Origin: CAZZCU01 sp964652825 | GTDB taxonomy: Bacteria; Bdellovibrionota_B; Oligoflexia; Oligoflexales; CAZZCU01 | NCBI GenBank assembly: GCA_964652825.1 | Contig: CAZZCU010000003.1 | Span: forward strand, 124,001 to 188,000 | Direction of reading: 5' to 3' | DNA: 64,000 nt | Part shown: positions 38,848-47,206 of the stretch, one piece after another | Numbering within the stretch: the stretch's first letter is position 1 | How the letters are laid out: the number at the start of each line of letters is the position of its first letter | Notes under the pieces: generated by a model | The model's database searches: none | The model's input: the letters and a program-made list of their open reading frames with translations, nothing else | What the model was told of the DNA's origin: nothing | Program-made: the position numbers and the translations under genes

Positions 38848-41156
38848 ATTTGTCGCATCGCTGAAGTGTCGAATCGGCCGTCTGCTGGCGGTGGTGTCAG
38901 TGGCAATTCGATGACTACCTTGGTGCCACGGGGTTCGTGATCGGTCAAACGTAAATAACCCCCATGGTCCGAGACAATCTGGTTCACAATTGTCAGGCCA
39001 AGCCCGGTGCCATCTTCTTTGGTGGAGAAGTAGGGTTCGAGCACTTTCGCTTTTATATTATCAGGAATTCCCGGCCCGTTGTCGCAAATTTCTAAACGCA
39101 TGGTATTGATGTCATCAATTTTGCTAGTTCGGAATGCGATTTTTTTGTCGCTCGTGTCGACGGTGCAGGCTGCCACGGCATTGCTGACAATGTTCACTAG
39201 CACGCGGTGCATTTGTTCTTTATCGATGGGGATCTTAGGGATCGAACGATCCAGGCCGGAGGTATCGAATGACACGTCGGGGTAACTGAGGCCATAGAGG
39301 CGCGCGACGTCGTTCACCAGCTCATTGATGTCTTCGGGGGTTGTGGTGATGGACGGTAAACGTGAGAATTTAGAAAATTCATTTACCAGATTACGCAGTG
39401 AATCCACCTGTACCAAAATCGTCTCAATACAAGATTTGAAGACATCGGCGTCGTCGCCCTGAAATTGACCGCCAAAGCGTCGCAATAATCGCTGCGCGCT
39501 CAGTTTAATGGGCGTAATCGGATTTTTGATCTCGTGGGCGATGCGACGGGCTACTTCGCGCCAGGCGGCGACGCGTTGGACTTTTGCCTGCTCGGAGGCA
39601 TCATCGAACACCAAAATAATGCCAAGCTGTTCCGATGCTTCATCAAAAATCCGACTGGCATCAACTAATAGGCTTAATTCCCCGCCGGTAGTTGCTACAT
39701 CCATTTGGCCGCTGAAGCTATTGCGAATACCAAGACGCTCCACAACTGGCTGCCATAAATCAGACCACAACTGCTCACCAAGACCTTCGCGCACACTTTT
39801 GCCGACCAGATCCGCTGCTACAATGCCAAGCAACTTTTCCGCCGCGTTATTCACGGACGTGATTTTCTCCTGAGGATCGACCGCGACCACACCTGCCGTG
39901 ATGTTTTTGAGCACGACTTCCATGTATTGTCGGCGCTGCTCAAGCTCATCGTTAATGGCGTGTAAACGATTCTGTGACTCATCGACTTGGGATCGGTGTT
40001 GTTGCAAGTCTTTGGTCATCCGATTAAACGAACGTACCAACTGACCGGTTTCATCATCGCTGCGGGGCATGAGCGTGATGTTGTAGTTACCGAGCGCTAC
40101 CTCACGCGTGGCTTCGGCAAGACTTTGAATGGGACCAGTGATGCCGCGTGCGACATAAAATCCTAACCACGTGGCCGAGAAAATAATGATGAGCACCATC
40201 ACCACCAGCAAAATCATAAAGCTAAGGCGAATTAATTGCGCGCCCGGCCGGATATTGGCGAATTCAGTCAAGATTGCTTCGATACTGCGGAGAATCTGTG
40301 TCTCAAAACGCTCCTCGGCAATGACGATGCCGACCAATTGTCGATTGCGCGGATCGAGGACCGGAGCTGCGCCTTTGACAACATCCCGCGTATCGTCCGT
40401 GGCGACGGCACCTTTGGAGACCAGGCCGGGCTCGTAGCTAAAACGCTCGATGGCTTCATACACAAAGCTGTCGCTTGCGGCGTGCCCCACATCGGGATCC
40501 TGTCGATGACTGCTCCAGACTAATTTACCGTTGCGATCGTATAGCTTGACGCCGTAGAGGCGATATTCGGATTCAAAACCATCGAGGCGGCCCGGGAGTG
40601 GCAGAGCCAGAGCTCCTGGATATTGCTCTGTGGGTTCGTCTAGGTCAACTCTTTGTAAGGCAATGCGGGCAAGGCTTTCCAGTCGTCGTTGATCTTGTTT
40701 GTAAACCAGGGCGCCAGCCTCGCGGGTTTGCTGCATAGTGTCGCGGACTTTTACCGAGAACCAGGTGTCAAAGCTGGTAGTGATGTAGCGGGTCGAGATG
40801 TAAAACAGTACGGCGGTAGGTGCCACCGCGAAGAAGACCAGCGTGACCACCAACTTTGTGCGTAGGCGGGAGCCCAGGACGCCGCGGCGGCGCTCAACGA
40901 CGAGCTTAACGACGTTGCGAAAAATCAAGAAGCTCAGCACTAAAATCAACAGAACGTTCAGGTTGATTAGGCCGAAGTAAACAACAGAAACAAAGAAGTC
41001 CTGATTGGACGACAGCTTTTCGCTCAACTCAAACAAACGTGATTCGAGTCGTGAGATAACAATCAGCAGAATAGTTGTGACAACAATGCCGACGATTTCA
41101 TAAAGACGTCGACGTTCTTCTGGTGATTTGGCGCGTAGAAAGCCGGGTCGGCTCAT
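38844..41156 (-). CDS. ntrY: NtrY-like membrane sensor histidine kinase
   Basis: This 770-residue kinase begins with several transmembrane segments in about the first 110 residues and a periplasmic region to about residue 310. Another transmembrane helix (LSFMILLVVMVLIIIFSATWL) and a HAMP linker follow, then a PAS domain (VVAVDPQEKITSVNNAAEKLLGI region), the HisKA H-box HEIKNPITPIKL (about residue 540) and the HATPase NGPGIP and DGTGLGL motifs. Domain order and size match NtrY. It phosphorylates its partner NtrX; the signal is unknown. It overlaps both neighbours by 4 bp, so expression is coupled. Confidence 0.9.
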   Translation of the reverse strand: MSRPGFLRAKSPEERRRLYEIVGIVVTTILLIVISRLESRLFELSEKLSSNQDFFVSVVYFGLINLNVLLILVLSFLIFRNVVKLVVERRRGVLGSRLRTKLVVTLVFFAVAPTAVLFYISTRYITTSFDTWFSVKVRDTMQQTREAGALVYKQDQRRLESLARIALQRVDLDEPTEQYPGALALPLPGRLDGFESEYRLYGVKLYDRNGKLVWSSHRQDPDVGHAASDSFVYEAIERFSYEPGLVSKGAVATDDTRDVVKGAAPVLDPRNRQLVGIVIAEERFETQILRSIEAILTEFANIRPGAQLIRLSFMILLVVMVLIIIFSATWLGFYVARGITGPIQSLAEATREVALGNYNITLMPRSDDETGQLVRSFNRMTKDLQQHRSQVDESQNRLHAINDELEQRRQYMEVVLKNITAGVVAVDPQEKITSVNNAAEKLLGIVAADLVGKSVREGLGEQLWSDLWQPVVERLGIRNSFSGQMDVATTGGELSLLVDASRIFDEASEQLGIILVFDDASEQAKVQRVAAWREVARRIAHEIKNPITPIKLSAQRLLRRFGGQFQGDDADVFKSCIETILVQVDSLRNLVNEFSKFSRLPSITTTPEDINELVNDVARLYGLSYPDVSFDTSGLDRSIPKIPIDKEQMHRVLVNIVSNAVAACTVDTSDKKIAFRTSKIDDINTMRLEICDNGPGIPDNIKAKVLEPYFSTKEDGTGLGLTIVNQIVSDHGGYLRLTDHEPRGTKVVIELPLTPPPADGRFDTSAMRQI

Positions 41157-41863
41157 AGCCCCTCAACCTGCATCGGAATCCTGGCAAAAACTTTTTTGTC
41201 GCGTGAGAAACGGATCTCATAGAACTTCATATTCACAAGTTTCTCGGCGTCCGCCATGGCAACGGGAATAATTTGAAATTCAACGCCGTTGTCCTCGTCA
41301 CCGATGTTGGTGACAACTTTCTCAACTTTTACTTTGTCAGAGCCTTTCACCGAGACCAGCTCGCCATCGCGCCACACTTTGGTTTTACCGTTCACGCTAA
41401 TGACGGCATGCGATAATTTAGGCTCAATCAAATTCAAGATAACTTCGCCATGTGGTTTACCGAGTGACGAAATAGCGATGCGATAAGACGTACCTAAACC
41501 CTGGAGCGATGATTTCTTGCTTAAAGCTCTGGCGGTATCAATCTCTTTGTTGCGATCATCCATGCGACCATCGTCGGTTACTTGATGAAAACCCACCACA
41601 TTCACCAGGCCGGGGCGAATTGAGCGTTCGGTCAGCACGGCTTCGGTGATTTTGACACGATCGCCGCGAACCACCATAAGTTGTTCGCCAGCATGGACGA
41701 CTCGGCGCTCGCCGTTCACTTCGACTAACATGTAATCCAATTGCGGCGTCGATTTTATTGCTGCGGATTTTTGTTTTTGCGGTTTCGTCGTGGCGGAGGC
41801 GGTTGTTGCCACGACGCCGAACAAAAAAGACGTGATAATAGTGATTAATGATCGTTGCAGCAT
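41153..41863 (-). CDS. Secreted protein with two similar halves, first gene of the ntrYX operon
   Basis: This 236-residue protein has a signal peptide (LITIITSFLFGVVATTASA). I do not recognise a family. It contains two similar segments of about 35 residues: MLVEVNGERRVVHAGEQLMV followed by a GDRVKITEAV segment, and AVISVNGKTKVWRDGELVSV followed by a SDKVKVEKVV segment. This suggests two copies of a small beta domain in the periplasm. It overlaps ntrY by 4 bp, so it may sense or hold ligand for the kinase; this is inference from context. There is no lipobox. Confidence 0.75.
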   Translation of the reverse strand: MLQRSLITIITSFLFGVVATTASATTKPQKQKSAAIKSTPQLDYMLVEVNGERRVVHAGEQLMVVRGDRVKITEAVLTERSIRPGLVNVVGFHQVTDDGRMDDRNKEIDTARALSKKSSLQGLGTSYRIAISSLGKPHGEVILNLIEPKLSHAVISVNGKTKVWRDGELVSVKGSDKVKVEKVVTNIGDEDNGVEFQIIPVAMADAEKLVNMKFYEIRFSRDKKVFARIPMQVEGL

Positions 41864-41960
41864 CGAAGACCTCAGCGTTTAGGCTTTTTGCTTTTATTAG
41901 CCATCTATTACGGCTAAGCTCATGGGAGCAAGCTTAACATAAAGCTATAGTTAAGGTGAT

Positions 41961-42860
41961 ATGAACCTAGGCCCAGAAGCAATTGATCGGTTTGCGGATA
42001 GCCTGAAGCTGCGTGGTAAGTTGCCCGCCACCGTGGAATCCTATTGCCGTGATGCTCGCGGGTTTATGGAGTATGTCTTGCGGCACAAGCTGCCGGTGCA
42101 GCAGCTTTCCCCGGAAATCCTCGGCCATTATCAAGACTACCTAACTGAGCGCAAAGAAACCGGGAATTCGATTCGGCGTACAGTTATCGGCGTGCGGCAG
42201 TTTTTTCGTTATTTGACCGAATCACGCCAGATTTCCTCGTCGCCGTTTGACGATGTGCCGATTCCAGAGCGCAACGATCAGCTCCCTCTGGATCTAAAGA
42301 AAGCTGATATCGATAAATTAATTCAATTGGTCAGGAATGACCCCGACACCTTCAAAGCCAGTCGGGATGCGGCCATTGTAAGTTTGTTAGCGTTTGAGGG
42401 TGTCAAAGCCACTGAGCTGATCGGCTTGCGCTGGCGCGACTATATGAGCGGAGCCGCCGCGGGCGATGGCGCGACGCTGCGGATCAATGGTACGCGTGGA
42501 CGGACCTTGACCTTGTCGCCGGAGACCGCCGCCGCTATGGAAATTTATCGCGGTCGCTATCGGCAGGTGGATCATCCGGCTTTGGTTGCGGTCAATGAGC
42601 CGCGGATGTTTATCGCTTTCAAGGGGCGCGATGCCGCAGTACCTATCCCGCATATGACCAGGCATGGCTTGAAATTTATTATTTATGAACTTGGTAAGCT
42701 GGCTAATATCTCGGCTCTGAACAGCGAGCTGTTGCGCCACTACGCCGTGAGTCATCAATTGGCACTAGGGCATAGTGCTGAACAGATCATGCATCATCTT
42801 GGCCTGCGCACTGCGGGGAACATCGCCAAACACGCCGCGAAACTGCGCAATCAGGATTGA
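41961..42860 (+). CDS. Xer-like tyrosine recombinase lacking catalytic residues
   Basis: The 299-residue protein aligns end to end with XerC/XerD. It has an N-terminal SAM-like DNA-binding domain (LPATVESYCRDARGFMEYV) and a C-terminal catalytic-fold domain (LLAFEGVKATELIGLRW, ELLRHYAVSH, HHLGLRTAGNIAKHAAKL). Of the catalytic set, the box I Arg (GLRVSEL in XerD) reads Lys, the HxLR His is Glu, the LGH His is Leu, and the IYTH nucleophile Tyr aligns with Ala. There is no Tyr in the last 35 residues. Only the box II Arg remains, so it should not cut DNA. It probably binds DNA or a partner. tadA follows 12 bp downstream. Confidence 0.8.
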   Translation: MNLGPEAIDRFADSLKLRGKLPATVESYCRDARGFMEYVLRHKLPVQQLSPEILGHYQDYLTERKETGNSIRRTVIGVRQFFRYLTESRQISSSPFDDVPIPERNDQLPLDLKKADIDKLIQLVRNDPDTFKASRDAAIVSLLAFEGVKATELIGLRWRDYMSGAAAGDGATLRINGTRGRTLTLSPETAAAMEIYRGRYRQVDHPALVAVNEPRMFIAFKGRDAAVPIPHMTRHGLKFIIYELGKLANISALNSELLRHYAVSHQLALGHSAEQIMHHLGLRTAGNIAKHAAKLRNQD

Positions 42861-42872
42861 ATTGAGCCGGTC

Positions 42873-43334
42873 ATGACACCAGAAGCAAAAGACCAACAGT
42901 GGATGCGCCAGGCATTAGATGCAGCGCGTGCCGCGGCTGCCATAGGTGAAGTACCGATTGGTGCGGTCATTGTATATCAGGATCAAGCGATCGCTGTTGC
43001 TGGCAATCGGCGCGAGGTGGACCAATGCGTCACCAAACATGCGGAGATCATCGCTATCGAGGCGGCGTGCAAGCAGCTAAGCAGCTGGCGCCTCACTGAT
43101 TGTGATTTGTATGTCACGTTGGAGCCCTGCTTGATGTGCGCAGGAGCTATTTACCAGGCGCGGATGCGGCGCGTGGTTTTTGGTGCGCTGGATCCCAAGG
43201 CCGGCGCTACTGGCAGCCTGTATCAAGTACATACCGATACGCGGCTGAATCATCGCTTTGCCGTGCAGGGCGGGGTTTTAGCGGATGAAAGCACGCAATT
43301 ACTTAAAAGTTTTTTCCAGGCGCGGCGTCAGTAG
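42873..43334 (+). CDS. tadA: tRNA-specific adenosine deaminase TadA
   Basis: This 153-residue zinc deaminase converts A34 to inosine in tRNA-Arg(ACG). It has GEVPIGAVIV, the KHAE motif (zinc His, catalytic Glu) and EPCLMCAGAI with two Cys ligands, and its length is normal. It is 12 bp downstream of the Xer-like gene with no terminator between them, so it is likely co-transcribed. A tRNA-Ser follows after 55 bp. Confidence 0.96.
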   Translation: MTPEAKDQQWMRQALDAARAAAAIGEVPIGAVIVYQDQAIAVAGNRREVDQCVTKHAEIIAIEAACKQLSSWRLTDCDLYVTLEPCLMCAGAIYQARMRRVVFGALDPKAGATGSLYQVHTDTRLNHRFAVQGGVLADESTQLLKSFFQARRQ

Positions 43335-43388
43335 CAGATAGGCGTTGCATGCTGGTTCGGCTTTGGTATCTTGCTGCTTCCCCTGAAT

Positions 43389-43474
43389 GGAAAGGTGTCC
43401 GAGAGGCCGAAGGAGCTTGACTCGAAATCAAGTAGGGTTAACAGCCCTCGTGGGTTCGAATCCCACCCTTTCCG
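43389..43474 (+). tRNA. tRNA-Ser (anticodon CGA)
   Basis: This class II tRNA has acceptor GGAAAGG/CCTTTCC, anticodon stem CTTGA/TCAAG around CTCGAAA (anticodon CGA) and a long variable arm. The T loop is TTCGAAT and the discriminator is G. CCA is not encoded. It is followed directly by a hairpin. Confidence 0.95.
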
Positions 43475-43492
43475 CTCGTCTTTAGACGAGCG
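43473..43492 (+). terminator. Hairpin terminator after tRNA-Ser
   Basis: CGCTCGTC-TTTA-GACGAGCG forms a perfect 8-bp stem with a 4-base loop starting at the tRNA 3' end. It is followed by CCTCTTAT, a weak T tract. It probably ends the tRNA transcript. Confidence 0.55.
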
Positions 43493-43533
43493 CCTCTTAT
43501 GCTAATGCTATCAACGGCTCAACGGAGGGTGCG

Positions 43534-44442
43534 ATGATTCATGGTCTTGGATTATTGCTGTCTGCGCTCTTGTTGATTTCAAGCGTTGGCTGCAAAACGA
43601 CTACTGAATCGGATGTCAAACTCATCGGTGGCGTGGTCGCCAAGGAAGGTCAATATCCGGCCACAATCGGTTTGGTGGTTCTGGGGTCCGATTGGATTAC
43701 TTACTACTGTACGGGAACGTTCATATCGAGAACGCATATATTGACAGCGGCTCATTGTCTTGTTGAAGCCCAAGGCATGGCAGGTCATGGTCGAAAGATT
43801 GTTTTGAAGGATCGAGTTGAGAATAAAATCCTGCTTTATTTTCATGGCCCCCGGTTCAGGCAGAGCTATCAAAGCAGTATAAAGAATATTTATGTTCCGA
43901 AAGAAACCATATCTTTTCTCAGAAAACGGGGGGATTGGAACGCAAAAGACATCGTGTTCGCAAGTGATATTGCGGTCATCGAGGTTGAGCCGTTTCAAGC
44001 TCCGGCCATCAAGTTGGCGACACTGTCGTCGCGAACAGTGAAAAAAGGCACACCATTTCGCTTCGGGGGGTACGGCTGTGAGCAGCATGAACGGATACCG
44101 TCCACCGCGGATGTTGCAAATGCAAATGTCCGCCGGCTGAAATACGCCCAAGGCAAGGTTTCTAGCGTTAGTTCTCTTATTGGTTACGGTCCTAAATATA
44201 AAGGATTAGCACAACAATCAGCATGCTATGGTGATTCGGGAGGGCCGGTCTATTTTGATCCAAATCCAGATGACATCGAGACTGGCACAACCGAAGTAAT
44301 CGGTGTTAACAGTTTTATAAGTATGGGCGGGAGTGAGAGGAGCGAGGTGAACTTCTTCATTGTTACTACCAATTCAAAATTGGGTGAGTGGATCAAGAAA
44401 GTTCTGAGTGGCTCTATCGAGCCGTTTACACCCGATTCGTAA
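43534..44442 (+). CDS. Trypsin-like serine protease lipoprotein (S1 family)
   Basis: This 302-residue protein has a lipobox (ISSVGC, Lys at +2) followed by an IGG-type propeptide junction (LIGGVVAKEGQYPATIGL). The catalytic triad is complete: TAAHC (His near residue 74), DIAVIEV (Asp) and CYGDSGGPV (Ser near residue 235). The IGG start resembles eukaryote-like trypsins that need cleavage to activate. A secreted, outer-membrane-attached protease of the kind seen in predatory or scavenging bacteria is plausible; that lifestyle is inference. GGAGGG is 5 bases upstream of the ATG. Confidence 0.87.
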   Translation: MIHGLGLLLSALLLISSVGCKTTTESDVKLIGGVVAKEGQYPATIGLVVLGSDWITYYCTGTFISRTHILTAAHCLVEAQGMAGHGRKIVLKDRVENKILLYFHGPRFRQSYQSSIKNIYVPKETISFLRKRGDWNAKDIVFASDIAVIEVEPFQAPAIKLATLSSRTVKKGTPFRFGGYGCEQHERIPSTADVANANVRRLKYAQGKVSSVSSLIGYGPKYKGLAQQSACYGDSGGPVYFDPNPDDIETGTTEVIGVNSFISMGGSERSEVNFFIVTTNSKLGEWIKKVLSGSIEPFTPDS

Positions 44443-44469
44443 ATTTCGCAGATACTAGAGAGTGGTTTT

Positions 44470-44498
44470 CGTCATCTTGAGCGAAGCGAAAGATCTCA
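44470..44498. repeat. Single copy of a GTCATCxTGAGCGAAGCGAAxGATCTC-type motif
   Basis: Starting at 44471, GTCATCTTGAGCGAAGCG and the bases following it (AAAGATCTC) match a short motif that I recall as recurrent between genes in many unrelated bacterial genomes. No second copy was noticed in this window. It lies between two genes of like strand. Its function is unknown. Confidence 0.4.
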
Positions 44499-44608
44499 AT
44501 CAATTTTGCGACCACATATACACGTTATTTTTGAGTTTCTTGGTTGTTGTAAGCATATGAATCTGCTAGCTAGAAGTAGATTTCAGTTCATCGAGGGGGC
44601 TGCGTACG

Positions 44609-45949
44609 ATGAAAATCTTTACTTTACTTGCGAGTATTCTGCTGTTTTCTGCGGCAACAGCTTCCCATGCAGACACTAACAGTACTATCGACGATATTCT
44701 GAGTGAGCACATTGCCGGTGATTATAATGTGGGTGCTATCGTAGGCGTGCAAAGACAAGATAAGTCTGAGGTTTGGTCGCAAGGTCGCGTAAAGCTTGGA
44801 CGCTCGGAGACGCCTAGCGATAAGACGATTTTTGAGATTGGCTCGATCAGTAAAGTCTTTACCGGGATTTTACTCGCCGACCTTGTTATCAACGGCATTG
44901 TTTCTTTAGACGATCCGATTGCTAAGTTTTTGCCCGAACTCGAAAATGTGCCGACGGGGCAGATCACTTTGATAGAGCTTTCCACCCACACATCTGGCTT
45001 GCCTCGACTGCCGACGAATTTTGTGCCTGCGAATATGCTCGACCCCTACGCGGATTATACGGAAGCTAAGCTGATTGAATTTTTAGTTAGTTATCCTTTG
45101 GGATCGCGTCCTACCGAATTTAGCTGGCACAATTATTCTAATGTCGGTGTAGGTCTGCTTGGCTATGTGTTGACCAAAGCGACAGGTCTTAGCTACGAGG
45201 AATTGCTGCGTACAAAAATTACCGGTCCTTTATCGATGCCCGACACGGTGATCAAGTTAAATCAAGAGCAGCATGCACGGTTTGCAACCCCCTATAGTGC
45301 GTCATTAGATGAAGTACTGCCGTGGGATTTGGCGGTGTTAGTGGGGGCGGGTGGTATTCGTTCGACCTTGGCAGATCTTTTTAAGTTCCTGGCAGCTAAC
45401 CTGCAGCCTGACCATACACCTCTGGCCGAAGCTTTGAAGCTTGCGCAACGCGTTCATCGAACCAATGGCAAAGACAGCATAGGTTTGGGCTTTGGTATTT
45501 GGGATTATGCTTCCTGGACCATGATTGGGCATAACGGTGGCACCGGAGGATTTGCGTCGTATTTGGCGTTTGATCTAAAGAATAATGTTGGTTTTATCGC
45601 TTTAACAAACACGGCCTCTTCTTTGCAGTGTTTAGAAACATTGGTATTTCAGAATGCTGAATGCAAGCCGAATTTTGGTGCGTCGGTTCCCGATCATCTC
45701 CTTGATAGCTACTTAGGTACGTATCGAGATTCGACTGGGATCGAAGTTAATATAACGCGTCGTGCACGTTATCTGGTGTACGAAATTGTCGGCCATGAAA
45801 AGGGCCGCCTGGTAGCTATGTCCGGAACAAAATTCAATGTGCTGGGCGTTGCAACAATCGAATTTTTCACGGATCCATCCGGAGTTGTAACTCATTTTGA
45901 ATTCAAGCAAGCAGATTTTGTTGGCAGGTTTACAAAGATTTCTCGCTAA
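44609..45949 (+). CDS. Secreted S12-family serine hydrolase (beta-lactamase class C/esterase fold)
   Basis: This 446-residue protein has a signal peptide (SAATASHA) and the penicillin-binding fold. The SISK motif (SxxK, near residue 79) holds the nucleophile, HNYSNVG provides the YxN motif, and HNGGTGGF replaces KTG, as in esterase EstB-like and AmpH-like members. A 100-residue C-terminal beta domain follows. This could be a peptidase, esterase or weak beta-lactamase. AmpC identity is not supported. GAGGGGG lies 9 bases upstream of the ATG. The 3' end faces the Kelch gene, 15 bp away. Confidence 0.82.
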   Translation: MKIFTLLASILLFSAATASHADTNSTIDDILSEHIAGDYNVGAIVGVQRQDKSEVWSQGRVKLGRSETPSDKTIFEIGSISKVFTGILLADLVINGIVSLDDPIAKFLPELENVPTGQITLIELSTHTSGLPRLPTNFVPANMLDPYADYTEAKLIEFLVSYPLGSRPTEFSWHNYSNVGVGLLGYVLTKATGLSYEELLRTKITGPLSMPDTVIKLNQEQHARFATPYSASLDEVLPWDLAVLVGAGGIRSTLADLFKFLAANLQPDHTPLAEALKLAQRVHRTNGKDSIGLGFGIWDYASWTMIGHNGGTGGFASYLAFDLKNNVGFIALTNTASSLQCLETLVFQNAECKPNFGASVPDHLLDSYLGTYRDSTGIEVNITRRARYLVYEIVGHEKGRLVAMSGTKFNVLGVATIEFFTDPSGVVTHFEFKQADFVGRFTKISR

Positions 45950-45964
45950 TTAAACATATAGTTA

Positions 45965-47140
45965 CTAAAACAAAACCCGTAGCAGCGCGCCGTGATTCAG
46001 TTGTGATTGCTCGCCATTGCCGAAACGACCCATGCCGCCCCAGATGAAAAGCCGCCCGTCGATGGCAATCAATGAATGCAACATGCGCGGAGGGGTGATG
46101 TCTGGAAGTCGTCGCCATTGGTTGGAGCTCAGATCAAAGGCATAAGCATCGGCAAGATAGTGATTCTTGGCGCCGCGGCCGGCGACCACAAACAACTCGT
46201 TATCAGAAGCCGCGCATGCATGATTGGATCGCCCGCTCATGCCTGGGGCATCAGCGAAGTCTTGCCAGGTATCTGTGTGAGGATCGTAAGCATATAATTT
46301 TGTGACAACGCCACCATCTTCGAGTCCACCGAAAATCCACAATTTACCATTCGCCCAAAGGCCACAAGCTCCAGCACGTGGTGCCGGTGCATTCTTTTGG
46401 CTCATGGCTCGCCAGGAATGACTGCGCATATGGTAGCGCCAGCCGGTGTTGGTTCGTCCGCCGTTAGCGTGTCCACCCCAAATTAAAACTTCATCATCAG
46501 CGGCAACACTGACATGTGCGATCCGGCCATCCAAGGTTTTCCCGGCGGGCGATGATACTTGTTTCCAGGTTTTGGTTTTTAGATTCAAAATGCCGCCGTC
46601 AGACAAATGACGAGGCCCACGCGTGGCATTTGCCGTGCCGCCCCACACGAACATTTCATCGTTGATAACAACGGCCGTGTGGTGTCGCCGCGCCGTAATG
46701 GATTCGGTGTGCGGCAGTGGTGTCCAAGCGTTCTTATCGATCGTAAAAATACTGCCGTCGGCCAACACCCGGTGTCTCGCATCGGAGCCGCCCCACACGA
46801 TCAGTTGATTGTCGCTGGCAACCATCGTATGTCCCATGCGTGCCGAAGGGGCGTCTTTGTGCGGCAATTGCTGCCATAACTGATCTTTATGGGTGAATAT
46901 CAAGCCCGTGCCGATTACTGGTGGCATGGTGGGCGAGGCGGTGGAGAATCCGCCCCAGATATAGACGGTATCATCTGCTTTTACCGCTCTCTGAAAAGTA
47001 CGAGCGTCGACAAATTCTGGTATCGTCAGTTCCAGCCAATTGTTTGCCGAAACTTCCAGGGTTTTTGAATTTCGTGCGAACGGATTAGTGCAACCGACAA
47101 CAGTCAATAAAATCGAGCAGATTGTCAGGTGTTGACGCAT
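45965..47140 (-). CDS. Kelch-repeat beta-propeller lipoprotein
   Basis: The lipobox is TVVGC (Thr at +2). The rest of the 391 residues is a chain of Kelch repeats, each with a hydrophobic beta strand ending in WGG or similar: VYIWGG, LIVWGG, MFVWGG, VLIWGG, LWIFGG, LFVVAG and LFIWGG. That is seven repeats, so probably a closed seven-bladed propeller like galactose oxidase. The repeats also show the usual R-x-x-H (RMGHTMV, RRHHTAV) and PR or PS turns. A binding or enzyme-scaffold role in the outer membrane is likely; the ligand is unknown. Confidence 0.8.
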   Translation of the reverse strand: MRQHLTICSILLTVVGCTNPFARNSKTLEVSANNWLELTIPEFVDARTFQRAVKADDTVYIWGGFSTASPTMPPVIGTGLIFTHKDQLWQQLPHKDAPSARMGHTMVASDNQLIVWGGSDARHRVLADGSIFTIDKNAWTPLPHTESITARRHHTAVVINDEMFVWGGTANATRGPRHLSDGGILNLKTKTWKQVSSPAGKTLDGRIAHVSVAADDEVLIWGGHANGGRTNTGWRYHMRSHSWRAMSQKNAPAPRAGACGLWANGKLWIFGGLEDGGVVTKLYAYDPHTDTWQDFADAPGMSGRSNHACAASDNELFVVAGRGAKNHYLADAYAFDLSSNQWRRLPDITPPRMLHSLIAIDGRLFIWGGMGRFGNGEQSQLNHGALLRVLF

Positions 47141-47206
47141 GCCGGAAGTTTACGCGATAGCGCATATTAAGCGACAACTAATTTGACTATAAGCTGTTAG
47201 AGTTTG

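Noticed and set aside
41961..42860. Phage or transposon integrase
   Set aside because: It is Xer-like in size, has lost the catalytic residues, has tadA directly downstream, and there are no att repeats or mobile genes around it.
44609..45949. AmpC beta-lactamase
   Set aside because: It has the fold, but the KTG position is HNGGTGG and it has an extra C-terminal domain, which fits an esterase or peptidase better.
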